Source: Candidatus Rokuibacteriota bacterium (GTDB taxonomy: Bacteria > Methylomirabilota > Methylomirabilia > Rokubacteriales > CSP1-6). From it: a DNA stretch of 64,000 bases. The position numbers and the translations under genes were made by a program. The notes under the pieces were generated by a model. It did not search any database, was not told where the DNA came from, and saw nothing but the letters and a program-made list of their open reading frames with translations. Of this stretch, positions 17,348 through 26,892 are shown piece after piece (the first letter of the stretch is position 1; every line of letters starts with the position of its first letter). The stretch spans positions 1-64,000 of the forward strand of contig QHTE01000055.1 of NCBI GenBank assembly GCA_003220685.1. Direction: 5' to 3'.

Positions 17348-19035
17348 CCGCTTCCCGCCGCCGGCCGGGCGCGCTCGTGCACGATGCGCCCCCCGACGAT
17401 CGTGATCTCGGCCGTGATGTCGCGGATCCGCGCCTCGGCGCACGTCATCGGATCGTCGGACAGCACCACCAGATCGGCAAGCTTCCCCGGTTCGATCGAG
17501 CCTTTCTGATCCTCCTCGAACGTGAGGTAGGCGCCCTCGATGGTCGCGGCCCTGAGGGCGTCGGCGCGCGACAAGCGCTGCGCGGGCCCGATGACGCGGT
17601 TTGCCAGGCGGCCGACGCGGGCGACGGCCTGCCACACGGGCCAGAACAGCGAAGGCGGGACATTGTCGGTGGCGAGCGCGACGTGGACGCCCGCGGCTTT
17701 GAGGCGGCGCAGCGGGACGATCGTGTCCTCGGCGGCGGGTCCCACCTGCGCGCGGGAGAGGTCGCCCTCCTTGTACAGATATCGATTGGTGTGCGTGGTC
17801 AGGACGACGCCGAGATCGCGAATCCGTCCGATCTCGTCGGCGGTCAGGATGCCGATGTGCTCGATCACCCAGCGCCGGTCGCGAATGGGCACCAGGCGAT
17901 TCACGTGCTCGTAGAGGTCGAGCAAGCCTGGCCCCATGCTGAGGACCCGGATGTCTTCCCGGGCCGCCGCCAGCAGCACCGCGCGTAGCTGTTCGCGCGG
18001 CAGCGCCGCGTCGTACGAGAAGCCGGCCCAGCCGGTGTAGGGCATCGAGCGCGCGCGGAGGGCGCCGTCGGCGCTCGGGTTGGTCTCGGCGACGAGGCCC
18101 GCCACCCGAAGAAACGCGTCGCCGCGGCCACGGCCGGCGATGCGGGGCTTCCACGCCGCCAGCCGCGACTCGATCGTCGCCGGGTCCGCGGCGCCCCACG
18201 ATGGGCTCACGGTCAGATGGGCCCGGACCGTGAGCTCGCCGCGCCCGGCCGCGTCGTCATAGACCCGCATCACCTCGTCCGCGACCCCGTGACCTTCGAC
18301 GATGCTGGTCGTGCCGGTCGCGTTGTAGATCTTCATCGAGTCGCGCAGCCCCTGCGCGCGGTCCTGGTGGGTGAAGCGGGGCGCCGCGGCCATGAGCGAA
18401 AGCTCGACGACCGGAATGTACGTCTGCTCGACGAACACTCCGGTGGGCTCGCCGGTGGCATCGCGCTCGATCTGGATTCCGTCCCACGGCGGCACGGTCT
18501 GACGCGTGATGCCCGCGAGCCGAAGCGCTTCGCTGTTGGCGATCGACACGAGCGGCAGGGTGTGACGCCAGTAACCCCAGATCGAGCGGATGTAGACGGG
18601 ATTTCGCGGCGCCACCCGGTCGAGGTCGCGGCGCGTCGGAAACCGCTTCTCCCGAAGGTTCCCGGGGACGTCGAGGTAGTAGGGCGGGTCGCCAAGCGGC
18701 ATCGTGAGGATCCAGTCGCCGGGCGCGGCCGCCTTCACGAGGCGCTCGATGCGCTGGAGCACATCGTCGATCGAGCGCGCGCCGGCCAATGACGGATTGA
18801 GCAGCTTGAGCCCTTCGCGGTCCATGTGCGCATGCGCGTCGACGAGCCCGGGCACGACGGTGCGCCGGGCGAGATCGATCAAGCGCGTGTCGGCGCCGGC
18901 GAGACGGCGAATGTCTCTGCTGGCGCCGACTTCCGCGATGCGGTCGCCCGCGATCGCGACGGCCTCGGCGGTGTGCAGGGCCGGATCGAGCGTGACCACG
19001 CGCCCGCCGTAGAGGACCAGGTCGGGCCGCGTCAT
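17344..19035 (-). CDS. Amidohydrolase family protein (YtcJ-like)
   Basis: About 563 aa. The N-terminal beta-sandwich starts DLVLYGGRVVTLDP. The metal-binding HxH is in VVPGLVDAHAHMD near residue 68. Central blocks include WVIEHIGILTADEI (His ligand) and VALATDNVPPSLFWP (terminal Asp). The C-terminal KGSIEPGKLADLVVLSDDP is the classic amidohydrolase tail. This is the YtcJ/amidohydrolase_3 type; the substrate is unknown. The start at 19035 (ATG) was preferred to a longer reading because it begins the conserved strand. Confidence 0.88.
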   Translation of the reverse strand: MTRPDLVLYGGRVVTLDPALHTAEAVAIAGDRIAEVGASRDIRRLAGADTRLIDLARRTVVPGLVDAHAHMDREGLKLLNPSLAGARSIDDVLQRIERLVKAAAPGDWILTMPLGDPPYYLDVPGNLREKRFPTRRDLDRVAPRNPVYIRSIWGYWRHTLPLVSIANSEALRLAGITRQTVPPWDGIQIERDATGEPTGVFVEQTYIPVVELSLMAAAPRFTHQDRAQGLRDSMKIYNATGTTSIVEGHGVADEVMRVYDDAAGRGELTVRAHLTVSPSWGAADPATIESRLAAWKPRIAGRGRGDAFLRVAGLVAETNPSADGALRARSMPYTGWAGFSYDAALPREQLRAVLLAAAREDIRVLSMGPGLLDLYEHVNRLVPIRDRRWVIEHIGILTADEIGRIRDLGVVLTTHTNRYLYKEGDLSRAQVGPAAEDTIVPLRRLKAAGVHVALATDNVPPSLFWPVWQAVARVGRLANRVIGPAQRLSRADALRAATIEGAYLTFEEDQKGSIEPGKLADLVVLSDDPMTCAEARIRDITAEITIVGGRIVHERARPAAGSG

Positions 19036-19065
19036 GAGTAATCGCGCGGGTTCATGGGCCCCCCC

Positions 19066-19767
19066 ATGATAGAACTTGAAAAGGTGATCGATTTTCACAC
19101 CTTTTCCATCACTGCGCGCGATCGGGAGGCCGGCGCATTCGGCGTCGCCGTCACCACCGCGCGACCCAACGTCGGCAGCCTCGTGCCGTGGGTCTCACCA
19201 CGCGGGGCCATCGCCACGCAGGCGCGCGTCAACACCGATCTCGGGCGCCAGGGGCTGGCGCTGCTCGCCCAGGGCGTGCCGGTCGACGTCGCGTTGAGCG
19301 CGCTCCTCCGGAAGGACAGCGAGCGCGAGATCCGCCAGTTACACGGGCTGGACGGTGAGCGCGCGTTCTGCCACACCGGGGCGAGCTGCGTGCCGTGGTG
19401 CGGTCACGAGCAAGCTGACGAGTTCACGATCGCCGGCAACATGCTGGCCGGTCCCGACGTGGTCGCGGCGATGGCGCGCGCATTTCGCGAGAGCGCCGGC
19501 GAGCAGCGCGATCTGTCCGAGCGTCTGCTCCTGGCACTCGAGGCCGGGCAGGCGGCCGGCGATGACAAGCGTGGCAAGCAATCGGCGGCGCTCCTCGTCG
19601 CCGCCATCCGCGAGCCCCGCATGTACCACAACCTCCGCGTCGACGATCACGCCGATCCGGTCACCGAGCTGAGACGCGTCTGGGCGGTCGTCGTGGCGCA
19701 CACCAAGCAGATCGAAGCCGAATACGGCCCCGCGGCGTTCCGGCTCTTCGGCCGGGTCAAGTATTGA
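19066..19767 (+). CDS. DUF1028 family protein
   Basis: About 233 aa with the DUF1028 signature: FHTFSITARDREAGAFGVAV, GSLVPWVSPRGAIATQARVN, and AGNMLAGPDVVAAMARAF. This Ntn-hydrolase-like fold family has no established activity, and members are often near amidohydrolases or peptide transporters, as here next to the divergent amidohydrolase. An ATG at 19054 is an alternative start. The 30-bp gap to the divergent gene implies overlapping promoters. Confidence 0.85.
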   Translation: MIELEKVIDFHTFSITARDREAGAFGVAVTTARPNVGSLVPWVSPRGAIATQARVNTDLGRQGLALLAQGVPVDVALSALLRKDSEREIRQLHGLDGERAFCHTGASCVPWCGHEQADEFTIAGNMLAGPDVVAAMARAFRESAGEQRDLSERLLLALEAGQAAGDDKRGKQSAALLVAAIREPRMYHNLRVDDHADPVTELRRVWAVVVAHTKQIEAEYGPAAFRLFGRVKY

Positions 19768-19778
19768 GGAGGATCGCC

Positions 19779-20675
19779 ATGGCGCTTCGCGCGATTCCGT
19801 GTCTGGTCGGGCTGGTCGCGCTGGCGATGGGCTCTCTTGCCGAGGCGAAAACGTACCGCTGGGTAAACGATCAGGGCATCGTCACCTACTCGGACCAGCC
19901 CCCTCAAGTGAGACCGGTCGAGGGCGAACGCGAGGCGCTGATCACCGAGGCCCTCGACATCTCGGGGACCAAGAAGGCGCTGGAGACGATCCCGGCCCAC
20001 ATCCGTGCGCAGTTCGAGGCGCGTCAGACGCCGCTCAAGCCCGAGGAAAAGGCGCGCGTGGTCAAGATTCTCGGCGACGCGTTTCGAACCGAGGTTCTCT
20101 ACGGCGCCGTCCGCGGCGCCTTCAGGACGAACTACGATCCGTCGCGCATGGGATTCGTGATCGGGCAGCTCCGGACGCCGCTCTTCCGGAAGGTCGCGGC
20201 GCTGGAGGTCGCGGCCAGCGAGCCGGGCGCGAGACAGGATCTCGAGCGCTTCACCATCGGGCTCCAGGGGGACATCCCGAAGCCGGCGCGCGTCGCCCTC
20301 GTGCAGCGGCACGAGGCCTCCATGCGGAGCGCGGAGCTGCAGATCGAGATGGGCGTCGTCGCCTACCGGGCCGTCACGCGCTCGCTCGAGCCGGTGCTCC
20401 CGGCCGAGAAGCGGCCTACCGCGCGCGAGACCGACTTCGCGGAGCGCACGCTGCGGGCGCAGCAGGACCGGCTGGTCCGCGAGGCCCTGGTGCGGTGGCT
20501 CTACACCTTCCGATCACTGACCGACGAGGAGCTCGCCGAGTATGTAGCGTTCGGTGAGACGGACGCGGGGCGCTGGTTCATGGGCACCCAGCGCAAGGGG
20601 TTGCTCGACGCGATGCGTACGGCGATGGACGCGGCGGCCCGGCAGATGGCGGCCGCCTTCCCAGCCAAGCGCTAG
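19779..20675 (+). CDS. Exported DUF4124-domain protein
   Basis: 298 aa with a signal peptide (LVGLVALAMGSLAEA), then a short DUF4124-like motif TYRWVNDQGIVTYSDQPP. A long helical region follows with a DUF2059-like ending (RSLTDEELAEYVAFGETDAGRWF), as seen in exported proteins of unknown role. The start is set by GGAGG 7 nt before 19779. It lies 11 bp after DUF1028. The stop overlaps that of the convergent TPR gene. Confidence 0.75.
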   Translation: MALRAIPCLVGLVALAMGSLAEAKTYRWVNDQGIVTYSDQPPQVRPVEGEREALITEALDISGTKKALETIPAHIRAQFEARQTPLKPEEKARVVKILGDAFRTEVLYGAVRGAFRTNYDPSRMGFVIGQLRTPLFRKVAALEVAASEPGARQDLERFTIGLQGDIPKPARVALVQRHEASMRSAELQIEMGVVAYRAVTRSLEPVLPAEKRPTARETDFAERTLRAQQDRLVREALVRWLYTFRSLTDEELAEYVAFGETDAGRWFMGTQRKGLLDAMRTAMDAAARQMAAAFPAKR

Positions 20676-21370
20676 CGAGCCGGCCGGCGCTCCTCCAGGA
20701 GCTTCAGGAAGCGCGGGTCCTTCTTCAGGCTCACCAGCGAGGGGTCGAGGCTCAAGTAGTCGAACTGGTCGTAGCCGAGGTCGAGGGCCTTGTTGAGCCA
20801 CGCGAACGCCTGATCGGCGTCGCCGAGCCGCGCGTAGACCCGCGCGGCGTTGTACGCGGCCTGCGGATCCTGGGGCTTCGAGTCGGCGGTCTGCACGGCC
20901 GAGGAGGCCTGCTCCTTCTTCTCCTGCGAGATCGTCTTGTTCTTCAGCACGCTCTCGAGGTTGGCCTTCGCCGTGGCATTGGCCGGATCACGCTGGACGA
21001 CGTCCTCGAGCTCTCGCGCGGCATCGTCGTAGAGCCCCTGCTTGCTGTAGAGGTTCGCGAGGTTGTTGCGGGCGCTCGTGTTCGCCGGATCGAGCTCGAG
21101 CGCCTTGCGATAGGTGGCCACCGCCTCGTCGATCCGGCCCTGGCGGTCGTACGCGTAGGCCAGGTTCGACTGGATGACCGCCGACTTCGGCGACGCCTCA
21201 GCCGCCTTCTGCAGCTCGACGGCGGCCTCCTCGAACTTGCCTTCCTTGACGAGCGCCGCGCCCCGCGCGTTCTGCTGGGCGGCCGCGTCGGCGGCGGCCT
21301 TGTCCTGGCCGCAAGCGGCGCCCGGCAGGAGCGCGCACAGCGTCAGCGCGATGAGCGCGAGCTTCTTCAC
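20672..21370 (-). CDS. TPR-repeat lipoprotein of the pilus operon
   Basis: 232 aa. A signal peptide with a lipobox-like GAAC (LLPGAACGQDK) is followed by three or more tetratricopeptide repeats: GAALVKEGKFEEAAVELQKA, NLAYAYDRQGRIDEAVATYRKAL and NLANLYSKQGLYDDAARELEDV. The GTG start overlaps the pilY1 stop as GTGA, so it is the last gene of the minor-pilin operon. By position it may act like a PilF/PilW-type pilotin-like assembly factor; this is inference. Confidence 0.8.
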   Translation of the reverse strand: MKKLALIALTLCALLPGAACGQDKAAADAAAQQNARGAALVKEGKFEEAAVELQKAAEASPKSAVIQSNLAYAYDRQGRIDEAVATYRKALELDPANTSARNNLANLYSKQGLYDDAARELEDVVQRDPANATAKANLESVLKNKTISQEKKEQASSAVQTADSKPQDPQAAYNAARVYARLGDADQAFAWLNKALDLGYDQFDYLSLDPSLVSLKKDPRFLKLLEERRPAR

Positions 21371-24357
21371 TGGATCCGCTCACGCCAGGAGCGGACCTGC
21401 TTCAGGAACGGGGGCGCCGGGATCGGATTGTTCGGCAGCTGCTGGTTCGTCGTAGCCGTGATCGCCGAGGCCGTGGCCGATCCCGAGCCCTGCGGTGGCG
21501 TCACGATGACGACCGGCATCGAGGCGATTCCTTGGCCGATCGTCGTGGAGCGGGTGCTCGACGCGCCGGTCGAGGTGAGCGCGGTGCCCGTGCTGAAGTC
21601 GATCGCGGCATAGCCCGTGGTCATCTGGACCGAGTAGAGCTTGGCCGTCCCGCCGCCGCCGACGCAGCTGGCAGTGCTATTCGGCGTGAAGGTCGAGAAG
21701 AGGACATCCGCGTTGAAGACGTTGGCCGGGTCGAGCACCTTCTCGTTGCTGCCCAGTCTGAAGAACCATCCGGCCGCCGCCGTCCCGTTGGTCGACGTCA
21801 CGTCGAAGAGGTTACTCTCCGCCAACGCCGCCCCGTTCGACATGTCGGCCGGGTTCGTCTCCTTGACTCCATAGAAACGATTCGAGGCCGTGCTGTTGGG
21901 ATGGTTCCGGTCGCCGGTGCCGAGGAAGACCCAGAGGTGCATGGAGGTGTCGTATGCGAGCACCGGGGCGCCGTAGAACCCCTGAGTCGGATAGAACTCG
22001 CCGGCCGCCGGTGGATTCGCCTGACTCGGGGCCGCCGTGAAGAGGCGCTTGCCCGCCCAGCTCGTCGTGGCGGTCGCCGACACGTCGAATTTCCAGAGCT
22101 GGCCACCCGTATCGCCGACGTACACGTGGTCGACGAAGCTGTCATTGTTCAGGTCGACCGCGGTGGAGTTCTCCGTGAGGCTGAAGTTCATGTACTGACG
22201 GTCGTCAGTCGTCCCGTCTTTGTAATACTCCCAGATCTTCGAGCCGTTCGAGAGGTCGACCGCGAAGAACGCCTTACCGTGGGCGTTGTTGGTCGCCGTG
22301 TCGTACCCGCCGCCGAAGAACGCAACGAAGCTGCAGGGCGTGTTGTTCGGGTAACACAGGGTCGAGGAAGAGCTCATCTTCACCTTGCCGATCGAAGGCT
22401 CGGACCACGTCTCCGCGATCTTCGAGTCGGTGAAGCGCCACATCCACTGAGGGTCGGTCGGGTTCGTGATGTCCAGGGCGTAGTACTGGGGGCCGCCGCG
22501 TCTCAGCCCGAACACGACGATCGTCTTCCACGTACTGCCAACCTTGATGTCGGCCGCGATCGGGCTCGAGTCCACGAAGAACTGGTGGTCCGCGCCGGTG
22601 TCGGCCAGGACCTTCAGGGTGTCGAGGACGTCCGGCGGGATGAAGGCCCAGAGCTCGACGCCGTTGCTCTCGCGGAACGCGTGGAGCATCCCGTCGTTCG
22701 CGCCGGCGATGAGCACCTTGGTCCGGTTGGCCTGCGCGGTCTTGAACGCCTGGTAGGTTGGATCGGCCGACGCCAGAACGGGAGCCGTGACCAGCACCGG
22801 CGTCGAATGGAAGATGTCACCGAGCTTCCACGCGCGCTCTTCGGTGACGTTGCCGTTCGCGTTTTCGTCGTAGGAGTCGATACCCCGGATGAAGTCGATG
22901 ATCTTATCGCGCTCGGTGCTGCTCGCCGCGTCAAGCATCGTGGACGTGATGGCGGAATTGCTCTTCGTGAACGCCTGTCGGTTTCCACTGGAATCGACCG
23001 TATAGATCGTCCGGTTCGCGGCCGGCGTCGTGCTGAGCACCTGGCCGGCCTCCCAGTCCAGGGCCGAGCTCAAGGGCACGCCATTGCCGTCCACCGGCAC
23101 CAGGCCGTTGGAGTCGCGCTGGTAGGCCTTCAGGTAGCCTCGCCAGAACGGGATGGACGGGTCGGACCGGAACGCGGCGAGATACGCCTTGGTGCTGCCC
23201 GTCGTGCTCGTCGTCGGCACGACCGGTGTGGCGAACGTGAACGTGGCCTGGACGATGCGACGGATCGCGTCCTGAAGTGCATGCTGCAGCTGGGTCTCAT
23301 TGTCCGAGATGTAGAACTGACCACCGCCGTTCTTGGCCGCTGCACTGAGGGTGTCGTACGCGGTCTGCGTCTCGGCCGCCGTGGTGTTGACCGTGACGCC
23401 GAAGCCCACGGTGTGGACGATCACGTTCTGCACTCCCGTGAGCGAGCTCGCGTGGTCCTGGGTGAAGCGGTTCGTCGCCTCGGCGGGCATCTGCCGCGTC
23501 CCCGCGGTCTGCATACCGTCCGTGACGAAGATCACGAAGTTGGGCTGGCACTCGAGCTGGATGGGGCTCGAAAACGGCCCCTGGGTCCCGTTCGCCGTCT
23601 TCTCCCCCTTGTAGTACTGGCCAATGTCATAGAGGGCGTCGCCAAGCGGCGTGAGTCCGATCGGGGTGAGCCCGTTTACCGCGTTCTTCAGCGTCGCGGT
23701 GCTCGCGCCGATCGTCGCCCACTGGCCGTCGCTGCCTGCGACCTTCGCGCCCAGCGGGATGAAGCTGCTGTCGTAGTAGAACGTCATGATTCCGAACCGG
23801 ACGCCCTGCACGCTGTCGAGGAGTGAGTTGACGACCTCCTTGGCGATAGCCATCTTCGGCTTACTGCAGGCGCCGCCGCTCGCGCAGGTCCCGAGCAGAT
23901 AGTTGAGGTAGTTGCCCGTGAAGAGGTTCACCGTCGAGCCGTTGATCTTCCCGGACCAGTAGCCCGCCGAGTTCAAGGCGGTCCGGGCGGCCGAGCTGTT
24001 GGTCCCGGTGACCGATGCGACGTCGTCGGCGTAGGTCGAATATATGGAGCTCGACGAGCCGCTCTTGTACACCTTGACCGACGCGCACGGCTGGAAGGTC
24101 GGATTTTTCTTCCCGGCCGGATCGCAATTGTTGAGAACTGGATAGTAGGCCGCGGAGCCATTGGGTGGGGGAACGGCGAAGGAGTTCGACGGAGCGCTGT
24201 CGGCCATACTGCCCGAGTTGTCGATCATGATCACGACGTTCGGCTGGATGTTGGAGCCGAAGATGTCGCTGTCGTCGGCGAACACCGCCGTCGGCGCTGG
24301 AGCCACTAAGAGAGCGGCGATGGAACCACAGCCAATCAATCGCGTCAGACTGTTCAT
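21367..24357 (-). CDS. pilY1: PilY1-type pilus adhesin/tip protein
   Basis: A 996-aa exported protein. The signal peptide ends near TAVFA. A von Willebrand A domain carries the MIDAS motif DNSGS at about residues 43-47 and a later FVTDGMQ. The C-terminal half is a PilC/PilY beta-propeller: KVLIAGANDGMLHAFRESNG, ALDITNPTDPQWMWRF, and VDLNNDSFVDHVYVGDTGGQLW with a Ca-binding-like DLNNDSFVD. PilY1 sits at the type IV pilus tip, promotes pilus extension, and mediates adhesion and surface sensing. It is the fifth gene in a fimT-to-TPR operon. Confidence 0.92.
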   Translation of the reverse strand: MNSLTRLIGCGSIAALLVAPAPTAVFADDSDIFGSNIQPNVVIMIDNSGSMADSAPSNSFAVPPPNGSAAYYPVLNNCDPAGKKNPTFQPCASVKVYKSGSSSSIYSTYADDVASVTGTNSSAARTALNSAGYWSGKINGSTVNLFTGNYLNYLLGTCASGGACSKPKMAIAKEVVNSLLDSVQGVRFGIMTFYYDSSFIPLGAKVAGSDGQWATIGASTATLKNAVNGLTPIGLTPLGDALYDIGQYYKGEKTANGTQGPFSSPIQLECQPNFVIFVTDGMQTAGTRQMPAEATNRFTQDHASSLTGVQNVIVHTVGFGVTVNTTAAETQTAYDTLSAAAKNGGGQFYISDNETQLQHALQDAIRRIVQATFTFATPVVPTTSTTGSTKAYLAAFRSDPSIPFWRGYLKAYQRDSNGLVPVDGNGVPLSSALDWEAGQVLSTTPAANRTIYTVDSSGNRQAFTKSNSAITSTMLDAASSTERDKIIDFIRGIDSYDENANGNVTEERAWKLGDIFHSTPVLVTAPVLASADPTYQAFKTAQANRTKVLIAGANDGMLHAFRESNGVELWAFIPPDVLDTLKVLADTGADHQFFVDSSPIAADIKVGSTWKTIVVFGLRRGGPQYYALDITNPTDPQWMWRFTDSKIAETWSEPSIGKVKMSSSSTLCYPNNTPCSFVAFFGGGYDTATNNAHGKAFFAVDLSNGSKIWEYYKDGTTDDRQYMNFSLTENSTAVDLNNDSFVDHVYVGDTGGQLWKFDVSATATTSWAGKRLFTAAPSQANPPAAGEFYPTQGFYGAPVLAYDTSMHLWVFLGTGDRNHPNSTASNRFYGVKETNPADMSNGAALAESNLFDVTSTNGTAAAGWFFRLGSNEKVLDPANVFNADVLFSTFTPNSTASCVGGGGTAKLYSVQMTTGYAAIDFSTGTALTSTGASSTRSTTIGQGIASMPVVIVTPPQGSGSATASAITATTNQQLPNNPIPAPPFLKQVRSWRERIQ

Positions 24358-24365
24358 GATGGACC

Positions 24366-24845
24366 TCACTGGGCAATTGGCCCGTACGAGACTTGGGCGT
24401 CGATGGTGCGCTGGGCACTCCGGGGGCCCGTCCCTGAGCCGGTGATCGCATAGTTGTAGAAAACGAAGCCGCCTGGGTTGTATCCAGTGCCGGAACCGAT
24501 GGAGTATCCGGAGCGCTGCGTCGTCGTCAGGAAGCAGTTGGCGTCGGCCCCCGGCCCGGCCGCGACCGAGTACGCGAACGCGCCGAGCGCGGTCGACGAT
24601 TGCACGCACGTCGGGCCACCCGGCACGATGGTGTCGATGCCGACGTTGATTGCGGCGTCGGCGGCGAAGAAGCTGCCTTCGGCCCACATCGTTCCGTACG
24701 CGATGTCGCCTTCCGTGCTCGACATGCGCACCAGGAAGATGCCGGACACGAGCAGCAGGACCATGATGAAAATCGCCATCACCGAGGCGATGCCGCGCTC
24801 GTCGGTGAAGTGACGCCACAGTCCACGCATGTCACGAGCCTCCAT
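24366..24845 (-). CDS. pilX: PilX-like minor pilin/assembly protein
   Basis: 159 aa. The N-terminus RGIASVMAIFIMVLLLVSGIFLVRMS is a PilX-type hydrophobic helix after a glycine; like other PilX proteins it lacks the Glu5 of ordinary prepilins. The mature part is Gly/Ser-rich and ends QVSYGPIA. The ATG overlaps the pilW stop (TGATG). PilX is thought to join the PilV/W/X/FimT tip complex that carries PilY1. Confidence 0.8.
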   Translation of the reverse strand: MEARDMRGLWRHFTDERGIASVMAIFIMVLLLVSGIFLVRMSSTEGDIAYGTMWAEGSFFAADAAINVGIDTIVPGGPTCVQSSTALGAFAYSVAAGPGADANCFLTTTQRSGYSIGSGTGYNPGGFVFYNYAITGSGTGPRSAQRTIDAQVSYGPIAQ

Positions 24846-25513
24846 CAGGGATTCCGCAGCCTCACGTCCGAGGCGAGGGTGTACGTCTGAGCCGGCTGGT
24901 TCGGTACGTTTTCCCGGGCCGTCACCGTGATGACGATGCGCCTGACGGCGGACCGCTCGGTCACGCTGGCGAAGTTCGGCGCGCCGCCGAGCCCCTGGGC
25001 ATCGAGGTTGTAAGTGGAGGGCGGCGGATTCGGGACCGGATTGTTGGCCGAATCGAAATAGGCGAAGCGCAGTGCGGTGACGCTCTCGGCCATCAGATCG
25101 CCGTTGGCGCAGATGTAGGAAGCCCCGGTACCGATCGTGCCGCGGACTCGTCGCAACCCGGTGTTGTCCAGGCAAAAGGTGTAGGCGCTGCTCGCGCCGG
25201 TCATATCGAGGTCGCCGGAGATGGAGAGAGCGGACTCGGTGGCCACCTGAATCGAATTCGAGAGGTCGTTGGTGTTGTCCGCGTCGATGTTCTCGGGGAA
25301 GTAGCCAGCCATGCGAATCTGCCGGCTCATGCGATCCATCGCGACCCGGGCATTCTGCTGGACGCCCAGCTTCCGCTCGCTGACCTGGTACGCGTTGCGG
25401 CTCGGGTCGAAGACCTGGAAGATCCCGACCAGAATGAGCAGGAAGATGCTCATGGCGACCATGAGCTCGACCAGGGTGAAGCCGCCTTGTCCGCGGAGCC
25501 AGACGGGGCGCAT
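24845..25513 (-). CDS. pilW: Type IV minor pilin PilW
   Basis: 222 aa with a prepilin site: basic leader, QGG then FTLVELMVAMSIFLL, with Glu at +5 of the mature protein. The body contains RVAMDRMSRQIRMAGYFP, the typical PilW stretch, and ends with ASDVRLRNP. It is processed by PilD and incorporated in the priming complex. The start is the ATG at 25513, which overlaps the pilV stop. Confidence 0.88.
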   Translation of the reverse strand: MRPVWLRGQGGFTLVELMVAMSIFLLILVGIFQVFDPSRNAYQVSERKLGVQQNARVAMDRMSRQIRMAGYFPENIDADNTNDLSNSIQVATESALSISGDLDMTGASSAYTFCLDNTGLRRVRGTIGTGASYICANGDLMAESVTALRFAYFDSANNPVPNPPPSTYNLDAQGLGGAPNFASVTERSAVRRIVITVTARENVPNQPAQTYTLASDVRLRNP

Positions 25514-26031
25514 TAGAACATCCTCACGACGACTGTGCCCATGGTGATGTTCGTGGGAAGACCGGGTATCGTGACGGTGACCGTCACCGTACGCAAGGTC
25601 GTGCTCGTGTTCGCGACCGTCACGACCGCGCGGCCCGCGTAGGTCTGTGGGGTGCCCCACGCGGCGGTCTCGGCGGCCGTGAAGGTGAAACCGTTGCCCG
25701 GGCCCGCCAGCATGTATCGCCAGCGCCGAGCGATTGCGGATTCCGTGCCCGTCAAGGCGGCGATGACTCCGGTGTTGCTCGCCGTGTCGACGCCGTTCAG
25801 GTTGCTGACGTTGGCGAACGGAACGTCGCCGACGTCCTCCAGAATGTGGCGCGCGCCGGTCACGGCTATGGTCATCCGGCCGGCGTCGGCGATCTGCTTG
25901 TACCCCATGGGAAACATGCTGGCCACGGTCAGCAGCGCGACGACGAGGATCATCGACGCGACGAGTACTTCGACGAGCGTGAAGCCGCGGTGATCGCTGA
26001 GCGCCCGCGCGATCCTCCGGCTGATGTTCAT
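25513..26031 (-). CDS. pilV: Type IV minor pilin PilV
   Basis: 172 aa. Prepilin motif HRG then FTLVEVLVASMILVVALLTV with Glu+5. The remainder has ARHILEDVGDVPFANV and a beta-rich C-terminus ending MGTVVVRMF. The start at 26031 gives a 16-residue basic leader. It lies 8 bp after fimT and overlaps pilW. Confidence 0.85.
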   Translation of the reverse strand: MNISRRIARALSDHRGFTLVEVLVASMILVVALLTVASMFPMGYKQIADAGRMTIAVTGARHILEDVGDVPFANVSNLNGVDTASNTGVIAALTGTESAIARRWRYMLAGPGNGFTFTAAETAAWGTPQTYAGRAVVTVANTSTTLRTVTVTVTIPGLPTNITMGTVVVRMF

Positions 26032-26039
26032 GACGCTCC

Positions 26040-26570
26040 TCAATTGGGTGGGCAGGCCGTTCCCACGGCCTGGACCCTGATGCGGCCCGATGGGGCCACG
26101 CACACGTCGAGCGAGCCGGTGGCCGACGAATTCTGAACTCGGAGAATGCCGTTGGCGGTCGCCGCTCCGAGCGAGCTGAATGTGATCGTCGGCCCCGCCG
26201 TGATGCGGGAACCGTTCTCGAGCGTTCTCCACCCGTTGGCGTCGGTCCCGGCCTCCGTGTACACGTTCCCGCCGGGGCACGGCACGACGGTGCCCGAGCA
26301 GAACCGCATCCGGTTGTTCGGGTTCGTCTGCGTCTCGGCGCTGAAGGAAACGCCGCGCGTGATGGCGAGCTGCCGCGCCTGGTTCAGCGCCACGACGATG
26401 ACCCGCGCGGCACCGTCGGTCTCCTGAGCTCTCGAGTAGCTCAGGTACATCGGAAAGCCGATCGCGCAGAGAATCGAGATCACGGCGAGCAGCAGGCCCA
26501 GCTCGAGGACAGTGAATCCGGCCGAGCCCGGCCGGAAACTACGTCCGAGGAGCGCCGTATTCTTGGTCAT
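26040..26570 (-). CDS. fimT: GspH/FimT-type pseudopilin
   Basis: About 176 aa. The prepilin motif is SAG then FTVLELGLLLAVISILCAIGFP with Glu+5. The ALNQARQLAITRGVSFSAE helix and the disulfide-capable C-terminal LDVCVAPSGRIRVQAVGTACP are typical of FimT/GspH. First gene of the operon. The ATG at 26570 was chosen over an upstream Met at 26603 for a more usual leader length; either is possible. Confidence 0.85.
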   Translation of the reverse strand: MTKNTALLGRSFRPGSAGFTVLELGLLLAVISILCAIGFPMYLSYSRAQETDGAARVIVVALNQARQLAITRGVSFSAETQTNPNNRMRFCSGTVVPCPGGNVYTEAGTDANGWRTLENGSRITAGPTITFSSLGAATANGILRVQNSSATGSLDVCVAPSGRIRVQAVGTACPPN

Positions 26571-26892
26571 ATTCGACTCGCGTTCGAATGCATAGGGCAT
26601 CACAGCAATTCCGTCCGAGAACGGTTTGGAGCAATGGATGTGCCACGGCCCGCTCGCCGTGGAAACGCGGAGTTAGCAGACCGCGGGGAGGGTCAGTGAC
26701 AATTTGCTAAGCCCGAGGTGACAAAGATCGGCCATTTCACTCGAGAATTCGCCAACGATTCCGGAAAGCTACGAGGCGCTCCTGCGGCGGCGAGACCCCA
26801 TCATCTTATAGGGTTTATGGGGTCGAATGGCGAGCCTCCGCGTCGTCCGGGTCGCTCGTGCGGGGAGTGTATACTAGGCGCGCTTGATCCTT
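26571..26892. other. Intergenic region with tRNA and pilin-operon promoters
   Basis: 322 bp between the start of the minor-pilin operon (leftward) and tRNA-Ser(GCU) (rightward). A -10-like TATACT is at 26870-26875, 17 nt before the tRNA 5' end, but no convincing -35 accompanies it. No gene was found. Confidence 0.45.

Noticed and set aside
21532-23826. A 764-codon plus-strand frame opposite pilY1
   Set aside because: Arg/Val/Glu-rich composition without any motif; the opposite strand encodes an unambiguous PilY1.
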